Position numbers and translations under genes: made by a program. A stretch of 64,000 bases of DNA from Posidonia oceanica (taxonomy: Eukaryota; Streptophyta; Magnoliopsida; Alismatales; Posidoniaceae), in NCBI GenBank assembly GCA_037176725.1, contig JAZBRS010000035.1, positions 49,734,001-49,798,000 on the forward strand. Reading direction: 5' to 3'. Below the pieces are notes generated by a model, which had not been told where the DNA came from, did no database searches, and saw only the letters and a list, made by a program, of their open reading frames with translations. Shown one piece after another: positions 1 through 11,429 of the stretch (position 1 is the stretch's first letter; each line of letters starts with the position of its first letter).

Positions 1-1370
1 GACTCAGCTTTAGCCAACCCCCGTGCTATGTGAGTCAATTCCTCCCCTTCCTTCCATTATCCTCATAGATTTAGGAGTAGTTTTTTAGGTTTGGATAATC
101 GTGTGCTTAGGTTTTCACGATATCCCGAACCCTTTCTGTTTTTTCTCTCCTTTTGTTTTTGACGTCAGTAAAATCCCAAGCTCAGCAGCTGGGGCTATTT
201 TACTGAGGTTAGGAGACTGTGCTGCGAACCGCCAGTACTAGCAGCGTCTGTTTGAGCTGCTCCTCTAGAGGGCGACTGATATAGACGCTGTTCAAGCAGG
301 CGCCTCCCTTAGTCCGATTTTTTTGCTGCAGACCTCTCAGTTTCCTTCCTGTACTTTGTGTTGTGTTTTTAGATCTGCAGTAGCACTAAAAATTAAAAAC
401 AAACTTTCCATGTCCACTGTCTTCTAGTTTTTTAACGGTTTTTAGCTTTGCTTGTGTCCACCCTTAAGGTGGAAACTAGTTGTTTTGTATTAAAGTGGAA
501 GTCCCTTGAGGAAGTCTTCCTCTAACTAGAACAGTTAACCTGAGCGAACCCGAGCCAGTGCAAGTTGCTCTCCCATACTCAGTGTTAGCTGCAATAGTTA
601 GATCAAGATCTCAAGGTGTCCCAAGTATTGTTATTGGCTTCTCTTTCTCTCTGAGCCAATAGTGGAACTTGGTAGATACTTTACACCTTAGTACTCTGTG
701 TTTTTTATTGCTTTATGGTTTGTTAAGTGTTGAACCTAAGGACAGAATCCTAGGTGGAGGGTCCCTCTTTAGAGAGACAAGCCCCCTATCTAGGCCCCTC
801 TTGGTAAACCCTAGCGAAGGTCAAGGAGGAGTACCTTAAAGCCAATTAATCCCAGTTGCTTGTGACCCATGTAGGTTTAATTAATCAATCCATTAATTAA
901 ACACCTAAACAAGTAAAAGCAATGCATTGTTTGAAACCTACTCTCGTTTTCCTTCTTGACTGTTACGTGGTCTATCCAAGACAGACCCGGTTTGCTGACT
1001 GAACCAGGGGCACAGCCGCCAGTTCAGGAGGCGCCTCATTGAGCCGCCGGTGAAATCGGCGACTTGTCAGGCTGCCTGTAAAAAAGGCGACTAGCAGGGA
1101 ATTACAATTCAGTGCATTGTTTGCAGGGATTAGGCATACTGCTAACCATAGGGCTATAAGCACAAATTGTTTCCATTTCTGTTATTTTTTTCAAATTCTA
1201 TTGAGTCTGTATTAATTAGTGTTCATTGAGTCTGTAGTTTCTTTTTTTTATCTCCTGTAATAGTCTAGAAAAACAAAAGCAAAAAAAAGAAACAAAAGAG
1301 AAAAAAAAAGAGAAAAAAAAGAAAGAAGGAAAAAAAGAAAAAAAAGAAAAAATACAAAAAGAAAAGAACA
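1..1370 (+). other. Element I untranslated leader with A-rich tract before gag
   Basis: No credible coding region. The last hundred bases (about 1265-1370) are almost pure purine, long A runs broken by single G, and end at the gag ATG in a good plant context (GAACAATGG). Just upstream a T-rich stretch ends in TAATAG (about 1248-1263), which could be a splice acceptor. Bases 1000-1110 carry several copies of a GGCGACT/AGTCGCC-type motif that also recurs at 16080-16250 and 19150-19450. I see no primer-binding site, so it lies to the left of the window. Confidence 0.6.
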
Positions 1371-4064
1371 ATGGAGCACATGAGCACTACCTCTACCTCC
1401 ATGGCACAGCAAGGCCAAGGCCCGGAGGGGTCTTTCTTCAAAGGCTCAACCTCACAAATGGAAGGGCCAGGAACCCCCGGCTTCTCACTAGCCACCGGCC
1501 GGCGAAAATTCCTGCATGCCTCCATCCCCTTTGATTACCACACTGATACAAACGAAGAAGGAGGGGAGGCGGATCAGTCCCGAACAATAGGCATCCCGCC
1601 CGAGTTCACACGTCCCGAGGCAACTTCTAACGTTGTGCCTCCCGTTGTGACTACTTCCTACCCAATTGAGGAGGAGACCTATGAGGTCCGGCAATCTCTG
1701 GCTCAACAACAACATTTCATGCACACAAACCCACAAACCTCCACCCTCCAAGAACACCACAACCACCTATTCCATACGCCCGTCTACACGCACGCCACAC
1801 CTAACCCTACCTTCCCTAACCAAGGCCCCTATCCACCATACTACACGACGCCCACCTACCCTTATGTCCACCCAACTCCACCATACGCAAACCCATACCT
1901 GCCACAACCTCCTGCTAACATGCCATACTACCCCACTCCACCTCTACCACCATTCTTCCATCCACAACAACCTCCCATTAACACACCTTACTACCCTACA
2001 CAACCCCAATCATCATTCTTCCATCCACCACATAACCCATCACTACCACCATTCCCACCAACACACCAGCACCCGAGCTAGGGGCATTACGCCGCACCAG
2101 GGACTGATCTTAAGAGGATGATTGCCGAAGCATTAACAGAGGCTAGGGTCACTTCCAAGACACCCATCGGCTACGACATCTCCAAGTTCCCTCACTTTGC
2201 CCTTCCCCCAGGGTTTAAAATGCCAAAAATGAGGAGATATAACAGTACAAAGGATCCCAGGAACCACATAGCTGCCTTCACTATGGATACTCTACCATAC
2301 CGTTATGACACCGGGCTCACTGCATACCTCTTCTTCAAGACGCTTGAGGGAGAAGCCTTAAAGTGGTTTGACACCCTGACTTCCTATGATCTCTAGGATT
2401 TTAGGATAATTGAGGAAAAATTTCTAAATCAATACAGTCATTGGGTGCCACACAAACCCACTGCGGGCGACCTCACAGCTGAGAGGATGAGGTCAAATGA
2501 GGACTTCGTCACCTTCGCTAGCCGGTGGAGGGACATGGCCACTAGATCAGAATGCTACATACCTGAAGGCCAAGCCGTGGAAATAATCGCAAGAAACACC
2601 ACGGGAGCACTCAGAGCTGGACTGTTGGTAGGTGACTTCCACACCTATCCACAGTTATATGAGCAGGCCGCCAAGGTGATGCGGAACAGAGAAGAGCTAC
2701 CATTCTTGGAGCTCGAAGCAAAAAGCCAGAAGAAGACTACAGGACATACCATAGAAGCTGTCATTGGCAACATGGCACAACTAACCATGCAGCATCAGAG
2801 GGGGTGGAAAGAGCAGCCCTTCCAGCAGCCTCAATATCAAGTGGAACCACAGAGGCAGCCATTCCAACAGTTCCAACCCCAGCACCCTAATCCCCCGGTA
2901 AACGCTCAATAGGGGCAAAACAACAGTCAATACAAAGCACCACCGCAAGGGCAGAGGGACTACCACATTGTTCATCCTCCACAGGCACCTAGAGGACCAA
3001 GGAGACAAAGTTACCCACCACTTCCAGAGACGATCCCAGACATCTTCAGGATGCTGATCGAAAGTGAGGACTTACAACTCCTAGTGCCAAAACCGAATGC
3101 TCCCAACGCAAACATGACCAAGTACTGTGCCTACCACCAGAAAAACGGGCACACACTTGAGGAATGTTATGTGTTAAAAGATCGAATATACGATCTAAAT
3201 GATAAAGGAGAAATAATGTGGTCAGCCCTCAAGGACAGATTGAAAGAGGCTAGGACAAGACAGCACAAGTTGCAGATACACCAGAACCCTCTGCCTAATC
3301 ACCTAGTGGCGCACCTGGAGACAGAAGACAACCCACCTGAAGCCAAGACCATCACCAAGTGCCTAATTGAATCAGAACCAGAGCCGGCTTCCTCCATTGC
3401 GGAAAGCAATGACGTCGAGGTGTGCTCTGAACAGGGATCCATAGAATGGGAATTCCCGATAGAGACAACACAAGACAAAGAAGGCGAGGAGGATGACCTC
3501 GAGCTCCTCAGGTGCTTCAATTTCCTCCCAGGGGAAGGCCAATCCCAAGAACAAAATGCTAGGACAGATCCCTTCGAGATAGCCCGGAAAATTATCAAGG
3601 AGTATGAATGGAGAAATATAGTCTTCAAGGACTCAGAACTACCCACTCCGGAGAAACGGCTCTGGCCTTTGGTGATCACTGTAGAGGTCAACGGCTACCT
3701 CCTCCTTGGCATACTTGTGGACACAGGGGCTAGTCGCAGTGCGTGCTCTCTAAACACACTTGACTACCTGGATGTCGAAGAAAAGGATATCACCAGAGAG
3801 AAGATCTTCTACAAGGGCTTTAATAATATCCAGACAGAGGTGATAGGGATAGTTCAGCTGGCAATTACCATCGGCCCCCTCACCAGCGTTACCAAGGTCA
3901 TGGTGGTAGAATGTGACCTAGCAGAACCGTTGATCCTCAGGAGAACTTGGCTGGTGGAAATATGTGCAGTTGCGTCCCCGACGCACCAGCTATTAAAGTT
4001 CAAGTTCCAAGGCGAGATGATCACCATCCAGGAGGACCATGAAACAACCGTGGAAATGATCTAG
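1371..4064 (+). pseudogene. gag: Element I gag with an extra aspartic protease domain (decayed)
   Basis: Structural capsid polyprotein of the element. All parts lie in one frame from the ATG at 1371 but are split by TAG codons at 2079, 2394 and 2910, ending in TAG at 4062. Order: Pro/Tyr/His-rich N-terminus (1371-2080); a Retrotrans_gag-type domain (2200-2700) with EGEALKWFDTL followed by a FVTFASRWRDMA helix; Gln/Pro-rich linker; a CCHC-like knuckle CAYHQKNGHTLEEC (about 3126-3170); acidic linker; then a retropepsin-like domain with VDTGAS at 3717-3734. This last domain is additional to the protease at 4733 downstream. The four stops all read TAG where Gln is plausible, consistent with CAG to TAG decay. 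The start is chosen by its Kozak context and lack of any upstream in-frame ATG after the purine tract. Confidence 0.85.
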
Positions 4065-4222
4065 GGACCTTATCTGGTAGGATTCCACATGGGAGACCCA
4101 GCATCAAATGGCACAGCGGCTGGATTGATGACGGGGACGATGAAGTCCCAAGTATCCAAGGATTCCAGCAGCTCACCGATAATCAAGCAGCCCAAGGGTA
4201 TACCCAGATCCAAAGGCCTACA

Positions 4223-5800
4223 TTGTTGAACTCATCTCAGCTACCCATAAACCAGGGACAGTCTCTTCTCAGGAAACCTCTGTCTCTGCTCAAGTCCGGC
4301 TATGCCAAGGGAGAACACAACCAGGCTCAGCAGGCCCCCATCACAAGAACCAGGTTGATCTCCAACCAAGTCGCACTGCCTCCGCCTAATGTAGAACTAG
4401 CCACTTCCCCGCCTCAACCGGAGTTCCACATACCCCGGAGGGTAGAAGGCACCTTCGACATCCTGGAGTAGCTCAGAAAGACACAAGCAAAGATCTCCAT
4501 CTACGAGCTGATCAGAGCCTTGGAGAAGCACTGGGACATCCTAATGGAGGTATTGAAGAAAGCCCAGGTACCGGAGGACATGCCTGCTGAAGCTTTGGCC
4601 ACCATCGCCGCTGTTGTGTTCATGCAGCCCACAGTTATCTTCACTGACTCCGAATTAGCTCCTCCTGAAAGGTGGACTTTACCTTTAAATGTTACTATTG
4701 TAATAAATAGTTACAAACTTTCTAGTGTGCTTGTCGATACTGGGGTAACTTTAAACGTATGCTCCTTAGAAACCCTGCAGTTAGTTAGGCTAACCGAATC
4801 TCAATTATGCTCAGCAGCCTTAACTGTATCAGGGTACGACAACAACAAAAAAGCAACCTTGGGGAAGATAACTGTCCAAGTTACCATTGGCCCCCTCCAA
4901 ATGGAAACAGAACTCATAGTAGTCGATGCCCCAATCTCGTATCGACTCATATTAGGGCGCCAATGGATCAAGGAGATCAAGGCAGTCACCTCCCCGTGCC
5001 ACCAATGCATGAAGTTCCCTTACCAAGGGAAAATCATCAAAATACAGGGAGATGAGTCGGTGGAAGCTGAAGCCCACCTGGTAACAATCCCGACTACCAC
5101 ACCGGCACCATTGATCAGGGACTCAACTGCTAAGGCCATAAACAATGTCAAAAAGGTCTTCACTCCCAAGAGTATTGATATAAGTCAATACAATTACCCC
5201 AACCACATGAAAAGGCCTTGGGAGATCCTCCTCAAGATAGGATACACCCCAGGGAAAGGACTTGGCCGCCAGGAACAAGGAATGAGGGACGCGCTTGAAA
5301 CACCAGAGGAGCGCAGTCGTACCGGGCTAGGGTACCTTGGGCAACTAGACCCAAGCAAACCTCTAGCATGGTCACTTGCCAACCACTTCATGTCAGTCGG
5401 GCTACAAGTGCACGACAAGCAAGTGTCAGACACAGTTCCCAACTTTCCAGCAACAACAACAGCCACAAAGGCCCCTAAGCCCGTCATCCTCGGTGCTCTT
5501 ACAGACCCCGAGACGGCACTAACTCCTTTTCACTGCCTAGAAGAAGTTCCAACCATCCTCAATGCTTCAACGAAGCCCGAGGAAGAAGCACCAACCTCCT
5601 ACATGGAAGAGATCCCTGCTGCTCTCCCCGCATCCCCAAAAGCTCCTTTATCTCCGAACATCCAAACAAGCGATTCCTCCAGAACCTCCGCTGAAGGCGC
5701 TGAAGTAGAGGACTCCGATCCTGTCTACGAGCTCACCTGCCTTTTCAACAGTCTACAACCTTGTCCCCCGAAGCAAGAAGGGACCAAGGCCACAGATTAG
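4223..5800 (+). pseudogene. pro: Element I protease and G-patch segment (decayed)
   Basis: Two open pieces in one frame (4223-4471 and 4520-5800) separated by TAG at 4469; the frame differs from gag, so a frameshift lies between 4064 and 4223. A conserved pre-protease helix (KTQAKISIYELI) precedes a retropepsin-like protease with VLVDTGVT at 4730-4750, the catalytic Asp being codon 4736, and ILGRQW near 4950. It is followed by a G-patch-like glycine motif, GYTPGKGLGRQEQG and GLGYLG (about 5240-5340), a nucleic-acid-binding module also found after the protease in betaretroviruses. The C-terminal third is acidic and Pro-rich. Element IV has the same order, so this protease, not the one at 3717, is the ancestral copy. 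Confidence 0.85.
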
Positions 5801-5958
5801 ACTCCCCAACCTCCGGACATCTAAGCAAGCGACTCCCCCAGAACCTCTATGGAAGACACAAAGCAGAGGACTCCGACCCCATCTGCAAGCTCTCCCACTT
5901 CCTTAGCAACCCACGGCCTTGCCCCTCTAAGCAAGAAGGGGCCGGGGCCATAGACTGA
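5657..5958 (+). repeat. 147 bp tandem duplication after the G-patch
   Basis: Bases about 5657-5800 and 5812-5958 are diverged direct copies: both run from an ACATC.AA.CAAGCGA start through GAGGACTCCGA.CC, then CC.AAGCAAGAAGGG, to GA followed by a stop codon (TAG, then TGA). It duplicates the acidic tail of the protease/G-patch segment. Confidence 0.75.
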
Positions 5959-6166
5959 ACGCCAAATGGCGAACCGCCTCCACTGCAGAGGCAAACCTAG
6001 AGACAAACCCCCTACCCTTGTGAATAATTTCTTTCCTGCATTTAATTCCTGCATTTTGTTTTCGCATGATTTACTTTCTAGCAATTTACTTCCTAGTTTA
6101 GATAGTAGTGGGAAAGGTAAATGAGGGCAAGGCAGGGACGGCTTAACCACCACCGTGTCCTCGCAG
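5959..6166 (+). other. Non-coding gap between protease and RT, possible Ogre-type intron
   Basis: The frame used by the protease and by RT is closed here (TAA soon after 5800, TGA at 5956). The stretch is T-rich (6025-6110) and ends at GTGTCCTCGCAG (6155-6166), which resembles a splice acceptor directly before the RT coding block. Ogre elements are known to carry an intron between protease and RT. I cannot identify the donor with any certainty; GTGAAT at 6016 is one option. Confidence 0.35.
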
Positions 6167-9100
6167 AAAGTATCTAATCACTCTACTAAGTGTACAGGTC
6201 GGGACAGAAAGGAGCCGATCACCCAAACTGTAAAAGTATGTCACTATACCACAGCATTGCCACAGGAGCTAGCCACGTCGCATGCCATCTTCTTGGTCGA
6301 AGAAGTGTCAAATATCACTGGCAGAAACACTGGAAACTATGAAGTCTTCGAGCTGGTGGATACAGAAGAGGACCCAGATGAAGAACCAGTAGACCCTGCC
6401 ATCTTCGAAGAAATGATGAAGAAATACGATGAGCAGACCAAGGCTGCTGTTGAAGAAACAGAGGAAGTCAATCTGGGCACTGAAGATGATGCAAGACCAG
6501 TACGGATAAGCTCTACCCTCAACTCAGATGAACGAACCAGAATGGAGAGACTACTCAAAAAGTATATGAAGGTACTGGCCTTCTCCTATGGAGAAATGCC
6601 TAGGCTTGATTCACTACTGGTGGAGCACAGGCTCCCTCTCAAGCTAGGCGCTAAGACAGCGAAGCAAAAGCTCCGGCGTCTACGTCCAGACCTCTCTCTA
6701 AAAGTCAAAGAGGAGATAGACAAGCTACACAAAGCGACGTTCACCAGAGTTGTGGTGTATCCAGAATGGATTGCCAACATAGTTCCAATGATGAAGAAAG
6801 ATGGCAAAGTGCGCGTGTGCATTGACTACAGAAACCTCAATGAAGCATGCCCAAAAGACGATTTCCCTCTTCCGCACATAGACATCCTCATAGACAATAC
6901 TGCAGGCCATGAGATGCTTTCATTCATGGACGGTTTCTTCGGTTACAACCAAATTAAACTTGCAGAAGAAGACTAGGAGAAAACTGCATTTACTATTCCA
7001 TGGGGGACCTACTGCTATGTAGTCATGCCGTTTGGATTAAAGAACGCCGAAGCCACCTATCATAGGGCTATGATGGCAATCTTTCACGACATGATACATG
7101 ATTGCATGGAGTGCTATGTGGATGACCTGTTAGTAAAGTCAAAAACAAGAGAAGGACACTTTGAAGCGCTAGAAAGAGTACTCTGGAGGGCAGACTAGTA
7201 CAATCTCAGAATGAACCCCAAGAAGTGTGTCTTTGGGGTCACTGCCGGAAAGCTGCTTGGCTTCATAGTGAGCAAAAGGGGCATAGAAGTGGATCCCACC
7301 AAAGCCAAAGCTATAACAGCCATGCCACCGCCAAGGAACATCAAGGAACTCAGAGGACTCATAGGAAGGCTACAGTTCATCCGAAGATTCATCTCTCAGC
7401 ATGCGGAAAAGTGTAGACCATTCTATGAGCTCTTGAAAGGTGGTGTAGAATTCAGGTGGGATCACACCTGTCAGAAGGCCTTCGATGAGCTGAAACTCTA
7501 CCTCCTCAACCCTCTAGTACTAACTGCTCCAGTCCCTGAGAGGCCATTGCTACTCTACTTGGCCGTTACTGATAACTCGGTGGGTGTTGCCCTTGCACAA
7601 CACAATGAAACTGAAAGGAAGGAGAAAGCAGTTTATTACCTTAGTAGAACATTCATCGAATATGAAAGGAAGTACTCCCAGATCGAGAGACACTGCTTAG
7701 CCTTAGTATGGGCCTCACAAAAGCTCAGGCACTATTTTCTTGCACACAAAGTCTGCTACTTAGCCAAGATGGACCCCATCAAGTACATGTTCGAGAAGCC
7801 AGCATTGTTCGGAAGGCTAGCACGATGGCAAATGCTCCTTACTGAGTTTGACCTACAATTTATCACCCAGAAGGCAATCAAGGGGCAAGCCATTGCAGAC
7901 CAACTCGTTGGGCTACCTGTGTCAGAGTATCAACCAGTGTCAACAGATTTCCTAGACGATGAGATATTGGCAATCAATAGTGTCATGCCACTCATCAGAG
8001 AATGGACCCTCCATTTTGATGGAGCGTTTAATTCACAAGGCGCTGGAATAAGGGCAACACTCCTCACTCCAGAGGGTGTCGTTCTCCCCGTTGCAGCACA
8101 ACTACTCTTCTAAGCGAGTAACAACATTGCAGAATACAAGGCACTCATCCTAGGGCTCCGAATGGCTCTCGACCTAGGGGCAAGAAGGCTAAAAGTGGTT
8201 GGGGACTCACAGCTTGTCATACGACAAGTCCTCAACAAATACAAGACCCTCTCGCCAAAGCTGCAGGAATACCGCAACCTGGTCAAAGCCTTACTGAAGA
8301 AATTTAACTGGGTTATATATATGCATGCCCTTAGAAGCAACAACATCCTGGCTGATTCATTGGCCTCATTGGCATCCTCGATCCCCTTCAGCTCAGGGAC
8401 AGACGAACAATCCATCACGGTGCGAAGAATCAGCACTCCAACAGCAGGGTCTGCCACCGAATGGGTTGAAGAACTCAAGGAGGAACTAAACCAAGAAAGC
8501 TTAATATGCACAGTGGTCTGTTATCAAGGAGCTATAGAAGTAAACGACGATGGCAACCCGTGGTATTATGACATACAGAACTATGTACAAGATTGCACCT
8601 TCCCGGCCTATGCAACTCCCAAGGACAGAGAAGCACTGAGGAGGATGGCTACCAAATACTATATTAAAGCCAACACACTCTTTCGGAGAACGCCCCTAGG
8701 GATTGAACTCTGATGTGTGGATACATCTGAGTCGGCCGAAATCCTCAAGGAAACACATGAGGGGGTCTGCAGAGGCCACATCAACTCCCAGTTCATGGCT
8801 AAAATGATCATCAGAAGGGGGTACTACTGGCCTACCATGGAAGCCGACTGTGCAAGTAAAGTCAAGCGGTGCAAGTGCTGCCAACTGCATGCCAACAAGA
8901 TCCATGCTCCGGCTTCAGCGCTTCACACTTTATTGACACCATGGCCTTTCTCCATGTGGGCCTTCGATGTGGTGGGACATATCCATCAGGGAAAGGGCAA
9001 CACTTTCATCCTGACGGCAACGGAATACTTCACCAAATGGGCCGAAGCAGAGGCATTCGCAAACATCAAGGCCACAACCTGTGCCGATTCGTACAGCAAA

Positions 9101-9810
9101 ATATCATCGCAAGGTTCGGGGTGCCTAAAGCCTTAGTAGCAGACAACAGACCAATCTTCATCTCAGAAGAGTTCAAACGATTGTGCCGGAAATTCGGTAT
9201 CACTCTACACCACTCTTCCCCATATTACTCGCAAGGGAACGGTCAAGCAGAAGCTACTAACAAAACCTTGATCAAAATCATTAAAAAGATGGTAGAAGAC
9301 GCTAAGGGATCAGATTGGTCAGATAAGCTTGTTAATGTATTATGGGCATACCGCACCACCATAAGGACGGCAACGGGTCAAACCCCCTATGCTTTAGCCT
9401 TTGGTATGGAAGCAGTGGTCCCATACGAGATCCTGATCCCCTCATTAAGAGTTAAGATTGATAGGAGAATGTCTGTCGAAGAAAAGAGGCAAGCTTTACT
9501 CCTTCATTTGGAACTCCTTGATGAGAAACGGCTGGCAGCCACCGAGCATACGCGTGTCTACCAACAAAGGTTAACCAAGGCTTACCAGAAGAAAGTAATC
9601 GAATGCAAGTTTAAAATTGGTGATCTAGTGCTTAAAGAAGTGTTGCCCTACAATGAGCCCCACCCTATGGGAAAGTTAAAGCCAAATTGGGAAGGACCCT
9701 ACATAGTGGTTGCTATATATCCAGGGAATGCTTATCGACTGTCCCATAACGGAATGGATCTTTCTGACCCTTGGAATGCAATGCACCTGAAAAGGTCTAC
9801 CTTTGATTAG
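6155..9810 (+). pseudogene. pol: Element I pol: RT, RNase H, archaeal RNase H, integrase (decayed)
   Basis: Replication and integration enzymes. RT (about 6610-7300) has the VCIDYRNLN, FPLPHID and FMDGFFGYNQIK blocks and YVDD at 7115-7126. The first RNase H (7530-7900) has LYLAVT where the first catalytic Asp normally sits. A second, archaeal-type RNase H (8000-8390) has HFDGAF, NNIAEY, VVGDSQ and ILADSLA. Integrase has an HHCC finger (8750-8890) and a DD35E core with Asp 8966, Asp 9142 and Glu 9250, then a GDLVLK...GPY end, with no chromodomain. Breaks: TAG 6974, TAG 7196, TAA 8111, TGA 8711, and a one-base loss near 9088 that shifts the rest of integrase by one frame. All four stops are explained by C-to-T changes. 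Confidence 0.92.
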
Positions 9811-11240
9811 CATGTCTATATCACTAAAGAGACCTAGGGCCTAACACCAAGCCAAAAAAGGGAGAGACTCCCAAAGCCAACAGGAAGAGGAACACTTGGG
9901 GAACCCATGCCTTGTCCTGTCTCCACATACACATCGCACGGGAAGGTAAGGAAAATGTAGGCTCAGAGCAGAGGCTTAGAGTATGAACTGCCTGCCAAAA
10001 CAACTTAGAAAGCGTCAAGAAAAAGACGGCGGCAAAAATCGCCCAAACAGAGAGGAAAGAAGGCAGCAAAGATGCTGTCCAAGTAAGGAACCAACAAAAA
10101 GAGACAATAAAAGAAACTGTCCAACTAAAAGAGGTCAGCAAAGAGTTGTCCAAAGAGCGGAAAAAAGCTAGGCAAAAGCTATCTATGCATCTAAAAGTAT
10201 AAACCATAGAAAGACGCATTAAGGACTAAAGAAAGGCAAGCAGGAGTCAAGGCCTAAGCCAAAACCGAGAGTCCACTAAATCCCGAAACTTCCCCTATCC
10301 TATTCTCACTAACAGGCAAGGAGTAAACAACCCTAGGTGGTCAAGGACTGAAAAGGCCCAGGGTGTAGCAACCCAAGTAAGGACTGGTGTGTGGACCGAA
10401 GTCTTTAAAAGGGGTGCAGGCATGACCCAAGGGACACGCCCACAAATGCAAGGCCCACTCATCTGGTTGAAACAAACCTCGAGGCTAATGCTTAAGATAG
10501 GTACTCGTCTTTCCCCATTAGAAGAACCCAAAATCCAAAAAAATCATATAACCCAAAAATCCAAAAAAAAAAATCATATAACCCGAAAAACCAAAAAAAT
10601 CATACAACCAAAAAACCAAAAAAAATCATATAAACCAAAATCCAAAAAAAAAAAAATCACATAACTCAAAACACCAAAAAATTACGAAACTTAGAAAGAA
10701 CCAAAACATCCAATCTACATACAAGTGAAAACTTAGTAAGTAGGAAAACCGGAGTTAATCTGGCCAATGATGCAACCATCGACTCACCAGGATTCGGAGT
10801 TAGCGTCCTACTCAAGCGTGTCTCACGGCTTGGGTGCGCTCTCTCAACAAAGACATTACTAGCATAATGATCTTTAGAGCGTCCACGGATGACTCATAAT
10901 CAGCGTTTACTGGGCTCTGATTTCCATCTCTTTAGCTGAGGCTAGAAATTAATTCCCTCCACCCATTTAAAATAAACATGCATTAACATCTATTATGCCC
11001 CTTGTTGATTAATTAACTTAGCCTAAATCTTTTCATTTGACATACTTTCTCTTTGATTAATCAGTTAACTTAGCCAAATCTTTCGCCAAGGGAGGTATGC
11101 TCATTGATTACTAACAAGAAAAGTAAGCATGTGCAGGAAGCAAAGTGAAACAAAAACCTTTCATATAAATATTCACAAGTACAGACTCTGCCAAAAGAAA
11201 AGTACAGACTCTGACAAAAAGAACGGTACAAGCTCAATGA
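9811..11240. other. Element I post-pol spacer, no gene seen
   Basis: No plausible coding region on either strand. Bases 10520-10690 are an A-rich degenerate tandem repeat of about 30 bp built on CCAAAAAAATCATATAACC. The rest is A-rich unique sequence. Confidence 0.55.
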
Positions 11241-11429
11241 TCGAACTCACCGCTACCCTCACGTCCGCCGCGTGGAGGCCTCGGCGCGGGCCACGCCACA
11301 GAAGACGTCGCTCCGCTCTGGCTCCTCTCCTGAGACGCCCTCAGTATAGAACGAACCATCTCAAGATGAGGAGAAGAGTGCGCCCTCGAAATCTACTCAG
11401 CTGTCAGAGCCCTAGAATGCCCTGACCCC

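Noticed and set aside
10389..10664. Lys/Gln-rich short frame
   Set aside because: Product of an A-rich degenerate repeat; no start context or domain.
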